A DNA stretch of 64,000 nt from Slackia sp. (GTDB taxonomy: Bacteria > Actinomycetota > Coriobacteriia > Anaerosomatales > Anaerosomataceae), in assembly GCA_020725885.1 (NCBI GenBank), contig DYEA01000007.1, positions 62,001 through 126,000 on the forward strand. Direction: 5' to 3'. A program made the translations under genes and the position numbers. Below the pieces are notes generated by a model. The model worked only from the letters and a program-made list of their open reading frames with translations. It did not search any database and was not told where the DNA came from. This document shows positions 17,157-24,468 of the stretch, one piece after another. Numbering within the stretch: the first letter of the stretch is position 1; every line of letters starts with the position of its first letter.

Positions 17157-17185
17157 TTGCCCGTCACAGTGCGCCGGCGTAGCAT
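17157..17185 (+). promoter_or_regulatory. Promoter of the acidic Cys-tailed protein gene
   Basis: TTGCCC (17157-17162), 17 bases, TAGCAT (17180-17185); divergent from the exonuclease promoter. It would give a leader of about 40 bases. Confidence 0.5.
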
Positions 17186-17230
17186 GGAGTACGCTTGACC
17201 ACACCGCAGTCTCAGGCAGAGGAGCGCGCG

Positions 17231-18145
17231 ATGGGATTCCTCGTCATCGGCATCGACCGGAACACTGGCGCAGCGGTCTTGCTCACCGAGACGCCGCTGC
17301 CGACCCGGAAGAGCGCGATCGATGCGCTCGAGACGTTCGCAGCGACCGGCCAGGGCGATCTGGCCTCGTACGACGTCGTGCTCGTCGACCTGGACGCCGG
17401 CATCCCCGTCGTCGTGGTCCAGGCGCCTCAGGCACCCGTTGCGACCCTCGAGGTCGAAACGGCCGAGGAGCCCCCTGTCCTGCACGAGACGGAGCCCGAA
17501 GAGCCACCGCTGCCCGAGGCCGCTCTCGAAGGGGCGCCGGAGACCGCGGCGCCTCTTCCAGACCTCGGTGCGCTCGCGGTCGACGAAGGATACCCCGCCG
17601 GCGAGGCCGCATTCGCCGCAGACGCCTTCGCCGCCCTCGAAGAGCCTCCGGCCCCGGCCGAGATCGAAGCCGTCAGCGAAGCCGGAGAGGAAGCCCCGTC
17701 GCCGGCCGCCAGCGACGAACAAGACCTGCTGGACGCGCTGCGCCGCGCAGCCGATTCGCTCGTCCAGCAAGGCATCGAGGTCCCCGAGCCCGCCGCCCAG
17801 GAGGAGCCTCCTGCGGTCGAAGCCCTCGAAGTCTCGCCTCTCGAGGAAGCGGTGCCCGTTGCCGAGCCGCTCGGCGTCGTCGAGACGGCTCCGTCGGAGC
17901 AGGCGCCGCTTGAGACAGACTTCGCGTCCGTCGTCGAACCGGTGCGTCCGGTGATCATGGGGGAGTACCCGGAGACCGTCCAGCCAGCTGAGCTCGAGCC
18001 CGCCGAAACGCAACCGTACCAGCCGTCCGGGGAACTCGAGATCGCTGCGTACACGTGCGACGACTGCGTGTACTCCAACACCTGCCCGAAGGCGGGGGAG
18101 AGCTCGCCCGCCGATTGCGGCACCTTCCAGTGGCGGTCCTTCTAG
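17231..18145 (+). CDS. Acidic low-complexity protein with C-terminal cysteine cluster, unknown
   Basis: 304 residues that I cannot assign to a family. Residues 1-65 look like a small alpha/beta domain (MGFLVIGIDRNTGAAVLL, then YDVVLVDLDAGIPVVVV). Residues about 70-265 are a long Glu/Ala/Pro-rich, strongly acidic and probably disordered stretch. The last 30 residues carry C276, C279, C285 and C296 (CDDC, then C after 5, then C after 10), a likely zinc or iron-sulfur site. The ATG at 17231 is preferred over an upstream TTG because GAGGAG lies 7 bases before it. It has its own promoter, and an inverted repeat separates it from the AAA-VWA gene. Confidence 0.75.
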   Translation: MGFLVIGIDRNTGAAVLLTETPLPTRKSAIDALETFAATGQGDLASYDVVLVDLDAGIPVVVVQAPQAPVATLEVETAEEPPVLHETEPEEPPLPEAALEGAPETAAPLPDLGALAVDEGYPAGEAAFAADAFAALEEPPAPAEIEAVSEAGEEAPSPAASDEQDLLDALRRAADSLVQQGIEVPEPAAQEEPPAVEALEVSPLEEAVPVAEPLGVVETAPSEQAPLETDFASVVEPVRPVIMGEYPETVQPAELEPAETQPYQPSGELEIAAYTCDDCVYSNTCPKAGESSPADCGTFQWRSF

Positions 18146-18167
18146 CCACAAAATATCGGTAGCATTC

Positions 18168-18201
18168 ACGACCCGGCTACAGTATATTGTAGCCGGGTCG
18201 T
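18168..18201. repeat. Perfect 14-bp inverted repeat with a TATATT core
   Basis: ACGACCCGGCTACA (18168-18181) and its exact complement (18188-18201) flank a 6-base loop. TATATT, a good -10 hexamer, lies at 18183-18188, in the loop. It could be a terminator for the upstream gene (no U-tract) or an operator over the promoter of the 18226 gene. Confidence 0.6.
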
Positions 18202-18225
18202 TGCTCCTCCGAGGGAGGCCGGGCA

Positions 18226-20187
18226 GTGTCGCGAAGGCGTTTCCCTTTCTCAGCGATCGTCGGGCAAGACGCGCTGAAGGTCGCGCTTCTGGTCAACGCC
18301 GTCGACCCGCGCGTCGGAGGCGTCCTCATCCGCGGCCACAAGGGAACCGCGAAATCCACAGCGGTCCGCGGTCTTGCTTCTGTCCTTCCGCCGATCGAGG
18401 TCGTCGAGGGTTGCCGGTACGGCTGCGACCCGAACGACGTGGCGTCGCTGTGCAGAGAATGCCTCGACCGCGGGGCGTCCGGGCCGCTGCCTCGTTCGCG
18501 ACGACCCGTGCGCGTCGTGGACCTCCCCGTGTCCGCCACGGAAGACCGCCTCGTCGGCACGCTCGACATCGAGCACGCTCTGAAGCACGGCGAGCGGGAG
18601 TTCGAACCAGGGCTCCTGGCGGAGGCGAACCGCGGGATCCTCTACGTCGACGAGGTCAACCTGCTGGACGACCACCTCGTCGACGCCCTGCTCGACGCGG
18701 CAGCGAGCGGCGTGAACGTCGTCGAACGCGAAGGGGTGCGCTACGAGCATCCCGCCCGTTTCATCCTCGTCGGGACCATGAATCCCGAGGAAGGCGAGCT
18801 CCGTCCGCAGCTCCTCGACCGGTTCGGCTTGTGCGTCGACGTCGAGACGATCGAAGACCCTGCACAACGCGTGGAAGTGATACGGCGGCGACGCGCGTTC
18901 GAGGACGACCCCGCTGCGTTCGCCCGCGAATGGGCGGCCGCCGATGCGGCCCTGCAGTCCACCGTCGTGGAGGCGCGCCGCCTGCTCGACGACGTCGCCC
19001 TCGACGACGACCTGCTGTTCCTCATCGCGTCGATCTGCGCCTCGCTCGGAGTGGAAGGGCACCGAGCGGACCTCGTCATGGCCAGGGCCGCGACGGCATA
19101 CGCGCTGATATCCGGGGACCGCGAGGTCAGACCCGCGCACATCCGCGCGGTCGCACCTCTGGTGCTCGCGCATCGCATGCGCAAGACCCCGTTCGACGAG
19201 GAGCAGAACGCCTCCGAACGCATCAGCAGGGCGCTCGCCCAGGCGATCGGCGACGGCAGCGACGAGGCCGGTGACAGCGGATCGGCCTCGGGTCCGCCGA
19301 ACGGCGACGGCCAGCAGCAGGCGCTGGGGCGCGTGCTGACTGCCGACGCCGCCGCTGCTCAGGAGAATCCCCGCGTGCAGCTCGACGAAGACATGGACCG
19401 GATCCGCCGGTCCGTCGCTGGTCGCACGCAGCGCAGCACCTCGCACGATGGCACCGGCCGATACACGCGCTCCGAGCCCGTCAGGCCCGGCGCCCGCATC
19501 GACGTGGCCTTCGACGCGACCATCCGCGCCGCAGCTCCTCATCAAGCCGAGCGTGAAGGCCCGCTCGCCATCACGCTTGAACCCTCGGACCTGCGCAACA
19601 AGGTGCGGACTCGCCGCGTCGGCGCGTCCATCGTCTTTTGCGTCGACGCCAGCGGCTCGATGGGCGCAGCCAACCGCATGGAAGCGGCGAAGGCCGCCGT
19701 GCTCGATCTGCTCGTCGGCGCCTATCAGCGCCGCGACCGGGTCGGCCTCGTCGCGTTCCGCGGCGAAGGAGCGGAGGTCCTCCTCGCGCCGACCGCCAGC
19801 GTCGAGCTCGCTCAACTGAAGCTCCGCTCGCTGCCGGTGGGAGGGGCCACGCCGCTCGCCCACGGGCTGCTGCGCTCGATCGAAGTCATCGAATCCGAGC
19901 GCAAGCGGAACCGGGAGATCGTCCCGTGGCTCGTCTTGGTGACCGACGGCCGGGCCAACGTCGGCGTCGACGGCGGCCTCGGCTCAGAGGACGCGCGCAC
20001 CGCCGCCCAACGCGTCCGAGACCTTGCCATCAACACCATCGTCATCGACACGACGGCGGTGCCGGGCGGGGGAACGGCTGCACGCGAGATCGCACGCGTC
20101 GCAGGAGCCGACTACGTCCGCCTGGTGTCCGTCGACAGCCAGGCGCTCGTCGGGGTCGTCAGAGAACGCATCGGCGTGCCGGCGTAG
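18226..20187 (+). CDS. Chelatase-like AAA+ / von Willebrand A protein (ChlI-ChlD type)
   Basis: 653 residues. An AAA+ module related to Mg-chelatase subunit I has Walker A GHKGTAKST (37-45), Walker B ILYVDE (138-143) and a Cys-rich insert (C63, C67, C76, C79). An acidic linker (about 340-400) leads to a VWA domain with MIDAS motif DASGS at 474-478. This I-D fusion is found in many anaerobes, where it is called a putative magnesium or cobalt chelatase. No large chelatase subunit (CobN/ChlH) or tetrapyrrole gene lies nearby, so a MoxR-like chaperone role is equally possible. GTG start with GGAGG 7-8 bases upstream. Confidence 0.85.
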   Translation: MSRRRFPFSAIVGQDALKVALLVNAVDPRVGGVLIRGHKGTAKSTAVRGLASVLPPIEVVEGCRYGCDPNDVASLCRECLDRGASGPLPRSRRPVRVVDLPVSATEDRLVGTLDIEHALKHGEREFEPGLLAEANRGILYVDEVNLLDDHLVDALLDAAASGVNVVEREGVRYEHPARFILVGTMNPEEGELRPQLLDRFGLCVDVETIEDPAQRVEVIRRRRAFEDDPAAFAREWAAADAALQSTVVEARRLLDDVALDDDLLFLIASICASLGVEGHRADLVMARAATAYALISGDREVRPAHIRAVAPLVLAHRMRKTPFDEEQNASERISRALAQAIGDGSDEAGDSGSASGPPNGDGQQQALGRVLTADAAAAQENPRVQLDEDMDRIRRSVAGRTQRSTSHDGTGRYTRSEPVRPGARIDVAFDATIRAAAPHQAEREGPLAITLEPSDLRNKVRTRRVGASIVFCVDASGSMGAANRMEAAKAAVLDLLVGAYQRRDRVGLVAFRGEGAEVLLAPTASVELAQLKLRSLPVGGATPLAHGLLRSIEVIESERKRNREIVPWLVLVTDGRANVGVDGGLGSEDARTAAQRVRDLAINTIVIDTTAVPGGGTAAREIARVAGADYVRLVSVDSQALVGVVRERIGVPA

Positions 20188-20207
20188 AGGCCGCAGGGGT
20201 CGGCGCT

Positions 20208-20549
20208 GAGGAGCGGGCCTGTAAGCCGGATTCTGTCGAGGACGGCCATCTATCTAGGACCGCCGTTGCCGGCGGCCTCGAGCGGGCGTACCCGAGCGAC
20301 GGCCGGGCCAGCCTTGACCGCTCCTATTCGCCCTTGCTCCGGGTGGGGTTTGCCAAGCCGCCGCGTCACCGCGGCGCTGGTGCGCTCTTACCGCACCGTT
20401 TCAGCTTTTCTCCCGCATGCGCGGGGGAGTTTTCTTTTCTGTGGCACTTTCCGTCGGGTCGCCCCGCCAGGCCGTTAGCCTGCACCCTGCCCTGCGGAGT
20501 CCGGACTTTCCTCACGCATCGCTGCGCGCGGCCGTCCGGCCCGCTCCTC
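20208..20549 (-). ncRNA. rnpB: RNase P RNA, type A
   Basis: Read on the minus strand, the RNA opens with GAGGAGCGGGCC, contains the universal GAGGAAAGTCCGG block (20501-20513) and ends with ACAGAA ... CCGGCTTACAGGCCCGCTCCTC. The first and last 12 bases pair as stem P1, which fixes the ends. It is the catalytic RNA that matures tRNA 5' ends. Length about 342 bases. Two tRNA genes lie immediately upstream on the same strand. Confidence 0.97.
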
Positions 20550-20556
20550 GATACGA

Positions 20557-20565
20557 AGTGTACCA
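20557..20565 (-). promoter_or_regulatory. Extended -10 promoter of rnpB
   Basis: On the minus strand TGGTACACT is an extended -10; 7 bases further lies the 5' end of rnpB predicted from stem P1. No convincing -35. Confidence 0.55.
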
Positions 20566-20589
20566 CCTGAAGCCGCCCTGTATGCAGAA

Positions 20590-20609
20590 CGACCGCCTTG
20601 CGGCGGTCG
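20590..20609 (-). terminator. Hairpin after tRNA-Glu
   Basis: Perfect 8-bp stem CGACCGCC / GGCGGTCG with a 4-base loop, 9 bases beyond the CCA end of tRNA-Glu on the minus strand. A short T-containing tail follows. Separates the tRNA transcript from rnpB. Confidence 0.55.
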
Positions 20610-20617
20610 GTTGCGGT

Positions 20618-20694
20618 TGGTAGCCCGTACGGGATTCGAACCCGTGATCTCCGCCTTGAGAGGGCGGTGTCCTAGTCCACTAGACGAACGGGCC
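20618..20694 (-). tRNA. tRNA-Glu (CTC)
   Basis: 77 bases including an encoded CCA. Acceptor GGCCCGT pairs with ACGGGCT, the D arm contains CTAGTGGACTAGGA, the anticodon stem CCGCC/GGCGG closes loop CTCTCAA (anticodon CTC, reads GAG), and the T arm has GGTTCGAATCC. Minus strand, downstream of tRNA-Gln. Confidence 0.97.
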
Positions 20695-20713
20695 GTATTC
20701 GGTTTGCGTCGCA

Positions 20714-20787
20714 TGGCTGGGGCGGGAGGAGTCGAACCCCCACATACGGAACCAGAATCCGCTGTCCTGCCATTAGACGACGCCCCA
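20714..20787 (-). tRNA. tRNA-Gln (CTG)
   Basis: 74 bases including an encoded CCA. Acceptor TGGGGCG pairs with CGCCCCA (a U1-A72 closing pair, usual for tRNA-Gln), anticodon loop TTCTGGT gives anticodon CTG, and the T loop is GGTTCGACTCC. It lies between gltX and tRNA-Glu, all on the minus strand. Confidence 0.96.
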
Positions 20788-20885
20788 GTAGCGACATCTG
20801 GCGGCCGCCCTGCCGGGCGCGAGACGGTATGCTACCCAGCGCCTCGTGGCGTGTCAAGCGGGCCGGAGCCGATCCTCCTCCGCCC

Positions 20886-22352
20886 TCAGCCCGCAAGCGG
20901 CAGCGCTCGCTCGAGCCGCGAGATGGTGCGCTCCTTGCCCAGCAGCGCGATGCTCTCGAAGAGCGGCGGGCTGATCGTGGAGCCGGTCACCGCCACGCGC
21001 ACGGCCTGGAACACGGCTTTCGGCTTGGCTCCAAGCCGCTCGGGAAGCGCGCGCAGCGCTGCTTCTATCGTCCCGCTCGTCCAGTCCGCGACACCTTTGA
21101 GCGCTTCGGCTGCCGCTTCCAACGCCTCCCGCGCGCCGGGCTTCGCCAGCGCGGCCTCTCGGGACTTCTCGTCGATCTCGACCGCATCCACGAACAGGAA
21201 CCGCACCATCGGAACCACCTCGTCGAGCCGCTTGATCCGCTCGGACACGAGGGGAGCGAGCTCGAGCAGCCATCCGCGGCGCTGGGCTGCCTCCTCCGAG
21301 CTCAGCAGCCCGGCGTTCTCGAGCAGCGGCACCATCCGGTCCGTGAACGCCTCAGGAGACAGAGCGCGGATGTACACCCCGTTCAGCCACTCCAACTTCT
21401 CGGCGTCGAAGATCGCGGGGTTGCGGGACACGCGCTCGAGGCTGAAGTTCTCGATCAGGGTCTGCCGGTCGATCACCGTCGTCTCGCCGTCGAGCGACCA
21501 CCCGAGAAGCGCGAGGTAGTTGAGCAACGCCTCGGGCAGATAGCCCATCTCCCGATAGGCCTCGACGGAGGTCGCTCCGTGGCGTTTCGAGAGCCGCTTG
21601 CCGTCCGGCCCCCAGATCATCGACAGGTGCGCGAAGGCAGGCGGCTCGTAGCCGAGCGCCTCGTAGATCAGCAGCTGCTTCGGCGTGTTCGAGATGTGGT
21701 CGTCGCCGCGGATGACGTGCGAGATGCGCATGGTGGCGTCGTCGACGGCGACCGCGAAGTTGTACGTCGGCGTGCCGTCCGAGCGGACGACGATCAGATC
21801 GTCGATGGCCGATATCGGAAACGTCATGGTGCCGCGCACCAGGTCGTCGAAGACGACGTCCCCGCGATCCAGAGGGACTTTCAAGCGCCAGGCGTGCGGA
21901 TGGCCCTCAGAGATGCGACGCTCGGCCTCTTCCGGCGCAAGCGCCCGGCAAGTCCTGTCGTATCCCGCGAAACCGCCGCGGGCGCGCGCTACCTCGCGCT
22001 TGCGCTCCAGCTCCTCGGGGGTGCAGAAGCACGGGTAGACGGCGTCTCGCTCCTTCAGCCGCTCGAGCGCCTCCGCGTACAGAGCGGCTCGCTCGGTCTG
22101 GCGGTACGGGCCGAACGGGCCTCCGACGTCCGGTCCCTCGTCGTGGTCGATGCCGAGCCACGCCAGCGACCGCAGGATCGCCTGCGTGTTCTCCTCGGTC
22201 GACCGCTCCGGGTCCGTGTCTTCGATCCGCAGCACGAACACCCCGCCGTGCCGCCGCGCGAACGCCCAGTTGTACACGGCGGTCCGAGCTCCGCCGATGT
22301 GCAGGTGGCCGGTCGGGCTCGGCGCGAAACGGACGCGAACGGGCTGGCTCAA
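20886..22352 (-). CDS. gltX: Glutamyl-tRNA synthetase
   Basis: 488 residues. Class I signatures are RFAPSPTGHLHIGGARTA (HIGH motif) and KRLSKRHGA (KMSKS motif), and the protein extends over the anticodon-binding domains to the usual length. It charges tRNA-Glu, and in bacteria lacking GlnRS also tRNA-Gln, followed by GatCAB amidation. The two adjacent tRNA genes are exactly these substrates. Start: the TTG at 22352 has GGAG 6 bases upstream; another in-frame TTG at 22364 lies before that site and has none of its own. Confidence 0.94.
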   Translation of the reverse strand: MSQPVRVRFAPSPTGHLHIGGARTAVYNWAFARRHGGVFVLRIEDTDPERSTEENTQAILRSLAWLGIDHDEGPDVGGPFGPYRQTERAALYAEALERLKERDAVYPCFCTPEELERKREVARARGGFAGYDRTCRALAPEEAERRISEGHPHAWRLKVPLDRGDVVFDDLVRGTMTFPISAIDDLIVVRSDGTPTYNFAVAVDDATMRISHVIRGDDHISNTPKQLLIYEALGYEPPAFAHLSMIWGPDGKRLSKRHGATSVEAYREMGYLPEALLNYLALLGWSLDGETTVIDRQTLIENFSLERVSRNPAIFDAEKLEWLNGVYIRALSPEAFTDRMVPLLENAGLLSSEEAAQRRGWLLELAPLVSERIKRLDEVVPMVRFLFVDAVEIDEKSREAALAKPGAREALEAAAEALKGVADWTSGTIEAALRALPERLGAKPKAVFQAVRVAVTGSTISPPLFESIALLGKERTISRLERALPLAG

Positions 22353-22393
22353 CGCGTGCTCCAATCAGTCGTGGCCTGTGCGGTGGGCGGCGG

Positions 22394-22822
22394 CTACCGC
22401 TCGTGAGCGCCGCCCAGCTCGCACACGCCGGAGCTGCGCAACACGTACCACGTGCCGCCGATGGCCAGGATCAGCACGCCCAGGCCGATGGACTTGTAGA
22501 GGAGATACACCGGGTCGCCGGAGGCCTCGAAGACGATGAGCTTGCGGACGACGGCGATCAGACCGGCCTCCATCACGGTGCCGATGATGTTGCGCCGCTC
22601 GATGTACGCGACGGCGATCGCGAACAGCTCGATGACGACGAACACGACGAGGACCGAGTCGAGCACCCGCAGGATCCGGTCAGGCGGCAGGTAGCCGACG
22701 CCGCGCACGCCCTCGACGATCTCGACGACGAGATCGATCGCGCCGAGCGTGGCGATGATCACGAGCAGAGCGGCGACCACATGCTCGATCCAGTGGACTG
22801 CGGATTTCAGCAACTTCGTCAC
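22394..22822 (-). CDS. psiE: PsiE-family integral membrane protein
   Basis: 142 residues with four predicted membrane helices (AALLVIIATLGAIDLVVEI; VLVVFVVIELFAIAVAYI; GLIAVVRKLIVF; LLYKSIGLGVLILAIGGTWY), matching the PsiE phosphate-starvation-inducible family. It has a conserved charged loop (IERRNI) between the second and third helices. Function unknown in any species. The GTG at 22822 gives the family length and removes a polar extension; its ribosome site is weak. It lies just upstream of gltX and divergent from the SAM riboswitch. Confidence 0.82.
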   Translation of the reverse strand: MTKLLKSAVHWIEHVVAALLVIIATLGAIDLVVEIVEGVRGVGYLPPDRILRVLDSVLVVFVVIELFAIAVAYIERRNIIGTVMEAGLIAVVRKLIVFEASGDPVYLLYKSIGLGVLILAIGGTWYVLRSSGVCELGGAHER

Positions 22823-22894
22823 GTCGCACCGACCAACTCGCACCAGGGTCTGGACAACGTGCAGATGATACAGCATCCGGCCCCGAAGCGCCGC

Positions 22895-22924
22895 TTGTGC
22901 AGTCCGCCTGGCGGGTGGTATCCT
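22895..22924 (+). promoter_or_regulatory. Promoter of the SAM riboswitch-metK transcript
   Basis: TTGTGC (22895-22900), 18 bases, TATCCT (22919-22924) with an upstream TG (extended -10). The predicted start, about 22931, is right at the aptamer. Confidence 0.55.
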
Positions 22925-22931
22925 CCCCGTG

Positions 22932-23060
22932 ACTCATCACGAGGCAGCGGGCGACCGCTGCAGAGGGCGTAGGGACCGCACCCGAAGAGGCCCCGGCAAC
23001 CGAGCTCGAAAACGTGCCACGGTGCCACATTGCGGCAGGCATGATGCCTGGAAGATGAGG
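22932..23060 (+). ncRNA. SAM-I riboswitch (S box)
   Basis: Stem P1 is CTCATC (22933-22938) with GATGAG (23054-23059). Between them the S-box core appears in order: AGGGCGTAGGGACCG, CCCGAAGAGGCCCCGGCAACC, ACGGTGCCAC and GGAAGATGAG. SAM binding should stabilise P1 and allow the downstream terminator; without SAM, GAGGGA (from 23057) can pair with TCCCTT (from 23084) as an antiterminator. Confidence 0.96.
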
Positions 23061-23082
23061 GAATAGCGCTTCGCGTCGCGAC

Positions 23083-23114
23083 GTCCCTTGTCTGTGCAGG
23101 CAAGGGGCTTTTTT
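23083..23114 (+). terminator. SAM riboswitch terminator (expression platform)
   Basis: GTCCCTTG (23083-23090) pairs with CAAGGGGC (23101-23108), with a 10-base loop, followed by six T residues (23109-23114). It is the only hairpin in the window with a classic U-tract, 42 bases before metK. Confidence 0.92.
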
Positions 23115-23155
23115 CTGCCCGGCGGCTGCGTCCGCGACGAAGAGAAGGAGAGGCC

Positions 23156-24400
23156 ATGCCACGCGAGTACGTCTTCACGTCCGAGTCGGTGACCGAAGGA
23201 CACCCGGACAAGATGTGCGACCAGATCTCGGACGCCATCCTGGACGCGATCATCGAGCGCGAGCAGCAGCTCGCAGACGAGGGCTACGTCACCGACAAGG
23301 GGTCGGCGGCATCGCCCGACTACGTCCGAGTGGCCTGCGAGACGCTCGTCACGACCGGGCTCGTCGTCGTCGCGGGCGAGATCCGGACCCACGCGTACGT
23401 CGACATCCCGACGATCGTGCGGGACACCATCAAAGACATCGGCTACACGCGAGCCAAGTACGGCTTCGACTACGAGACCTGCGGCGTCGTCACGTCGATC
23501 CACGAGCAGAGCCCCGACATCGCGATGGGCGTCGACGAGGCGTTCGAGGCGAAGCACGGCGATCGTGACCCGCTCGACCTCATCGGCGCCGGCGACCAGG
23601 GCATGATGTTCGGGTACGCCTGCACCGAGACCTCGCAGCTCATGCCCATGCCGATCTACCTCGCGCACCGGCTCGCCGAGCGGCTGACCGCCGTGCGCAA
23701 GGCCGAGGTGCTTCCGTACCTCCGCCCGGACGGCAAGACGCAGGTGACCGTGCGGTACGTGGACGGCAAGCCGGTGGCCGTCGACACCATCCTCATCTCG
23801 GCCCAGCACGCCGACGGCGTCGACATCGACAGCCTCATGCGCCCCGACCTCATCGAGCACGTCATCGAGCCTGTCTTCGACCTCGAGGGCATCGAGTGGA
23901 AGGGCGCGGAGATCTACGTGAACCCGACGGGCCGCTTCGTCATCGGCGGGCCGATGGGCGACTCGGGCCTCACGGGACGCAAGATCATCGTCGACACCTA
24001 CGGCGGCATGGGGCGCCACGGCGGCGGCGCGTTCTCAGGCAAGGACTGCACGAAGGTCGACCGCTCTGCCGCATACGCCGCGCGGTGGGTCGCGAAGAAC
24101 GTCGTCGCGGCCGGGCTCGCCGAGCGCTGCGAGATCGAGCTGGCGTACGCCATCGGCGTCGCGCACCCGCTGTCGATCACCGTCGAGACCTTCGGCACGG
24201 AGACGGTCCCGGTCGAGAGGATCGAGAAGGCCATCCGCGAGGTCTTCGACCTGCGGCCCGGCGCGATCATCCGCGACCTCGACCTCAGGCGGCCGATCTA
24301 CCGCAAGACCGCCGCTTACGGCCACTTCGGCAGGGACGACGCGGCATTCACCTGGGAGCAGACCGACCGCGTGGACGACCTCTTGAGCGCCGTGCAGTGA
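23156..24400 (+). CDS. metK: S-adenosylmethionine synthetase
   Basis: Makes SAM from methionine and ATP. The 414 residues include [20 protein letters not shown] (ATP and methionine site), the signature [12 protein letters not shown], and the phosphate-binding [23 protein letters not shown] precedes the ATG by 7 bases. It is transcribed behind the SAM-I riboswitch, giving feedback by its own product. The alternative frame of the C-terminal half is open but encodes nothing. Confidence 0.97.
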   Translation: MPREYVFTSESVTEGHPDKMCDQISDAILDAIIEREQQLADEGYVTDKGSAASPDYVRVACETLVTTGLVVVAGEIRTHAYVDIPTIVRDTIKDIGYTRAKYGFDYETCGVVTSIHEQSPDIAMGVDEAFEAKHGDRDPLDLIGAGDQGMMFGYACTETSQLMPMPIYLAHRLAERLTAVRKAEVLPYLRPDGKTQVTVRYVDGKPVAVDTILISAQHADGVDIDSLMRPDLIEHVIEPVFDLEGIEWKGAEIYVNPTGRFVIGGPMGDSGLTGRKIIVDTYGGMGRHGGGAFSGKDCTKVDRSAAYAARWVAKNVVAAGLAERCEIELAYAIGVAHPLSITVETFGTETVPVERIEKAIREVFDLRPGAIIRDLDLRRPIYRKTAAYGHFGRDDAAFTWEQTDRVDDLLSAVQ

Positions 24401-24417
24401 GCTCTCGCCCCATCGGC

Positions 24418-24460
24418 GATACGACGAGCCGCCGGCCTCGTGTCGGCGGCTCGTCGTATC
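24418..24460 (+). terminator. 17-bp perfect hairpin between metK and priA
   Basis: The arms 24418-24434 and 24444-24460 are exact complements, with a 9-base loop, 17 bases after metK. No U-tract follows. The right arm ends 8 bases before the priA ATG, and TATCCT overlapping its edge may serve as the priA -10. Confidence 0.7.
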
Positions 24461-24468
24461 CTATCGCC

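Noticed and set aside
20611-20787. Plus-strand frames across the two tRNA genes
   Set aside because: The region folds into two canonical minus-strand tRNAs with encoded CCA ends.
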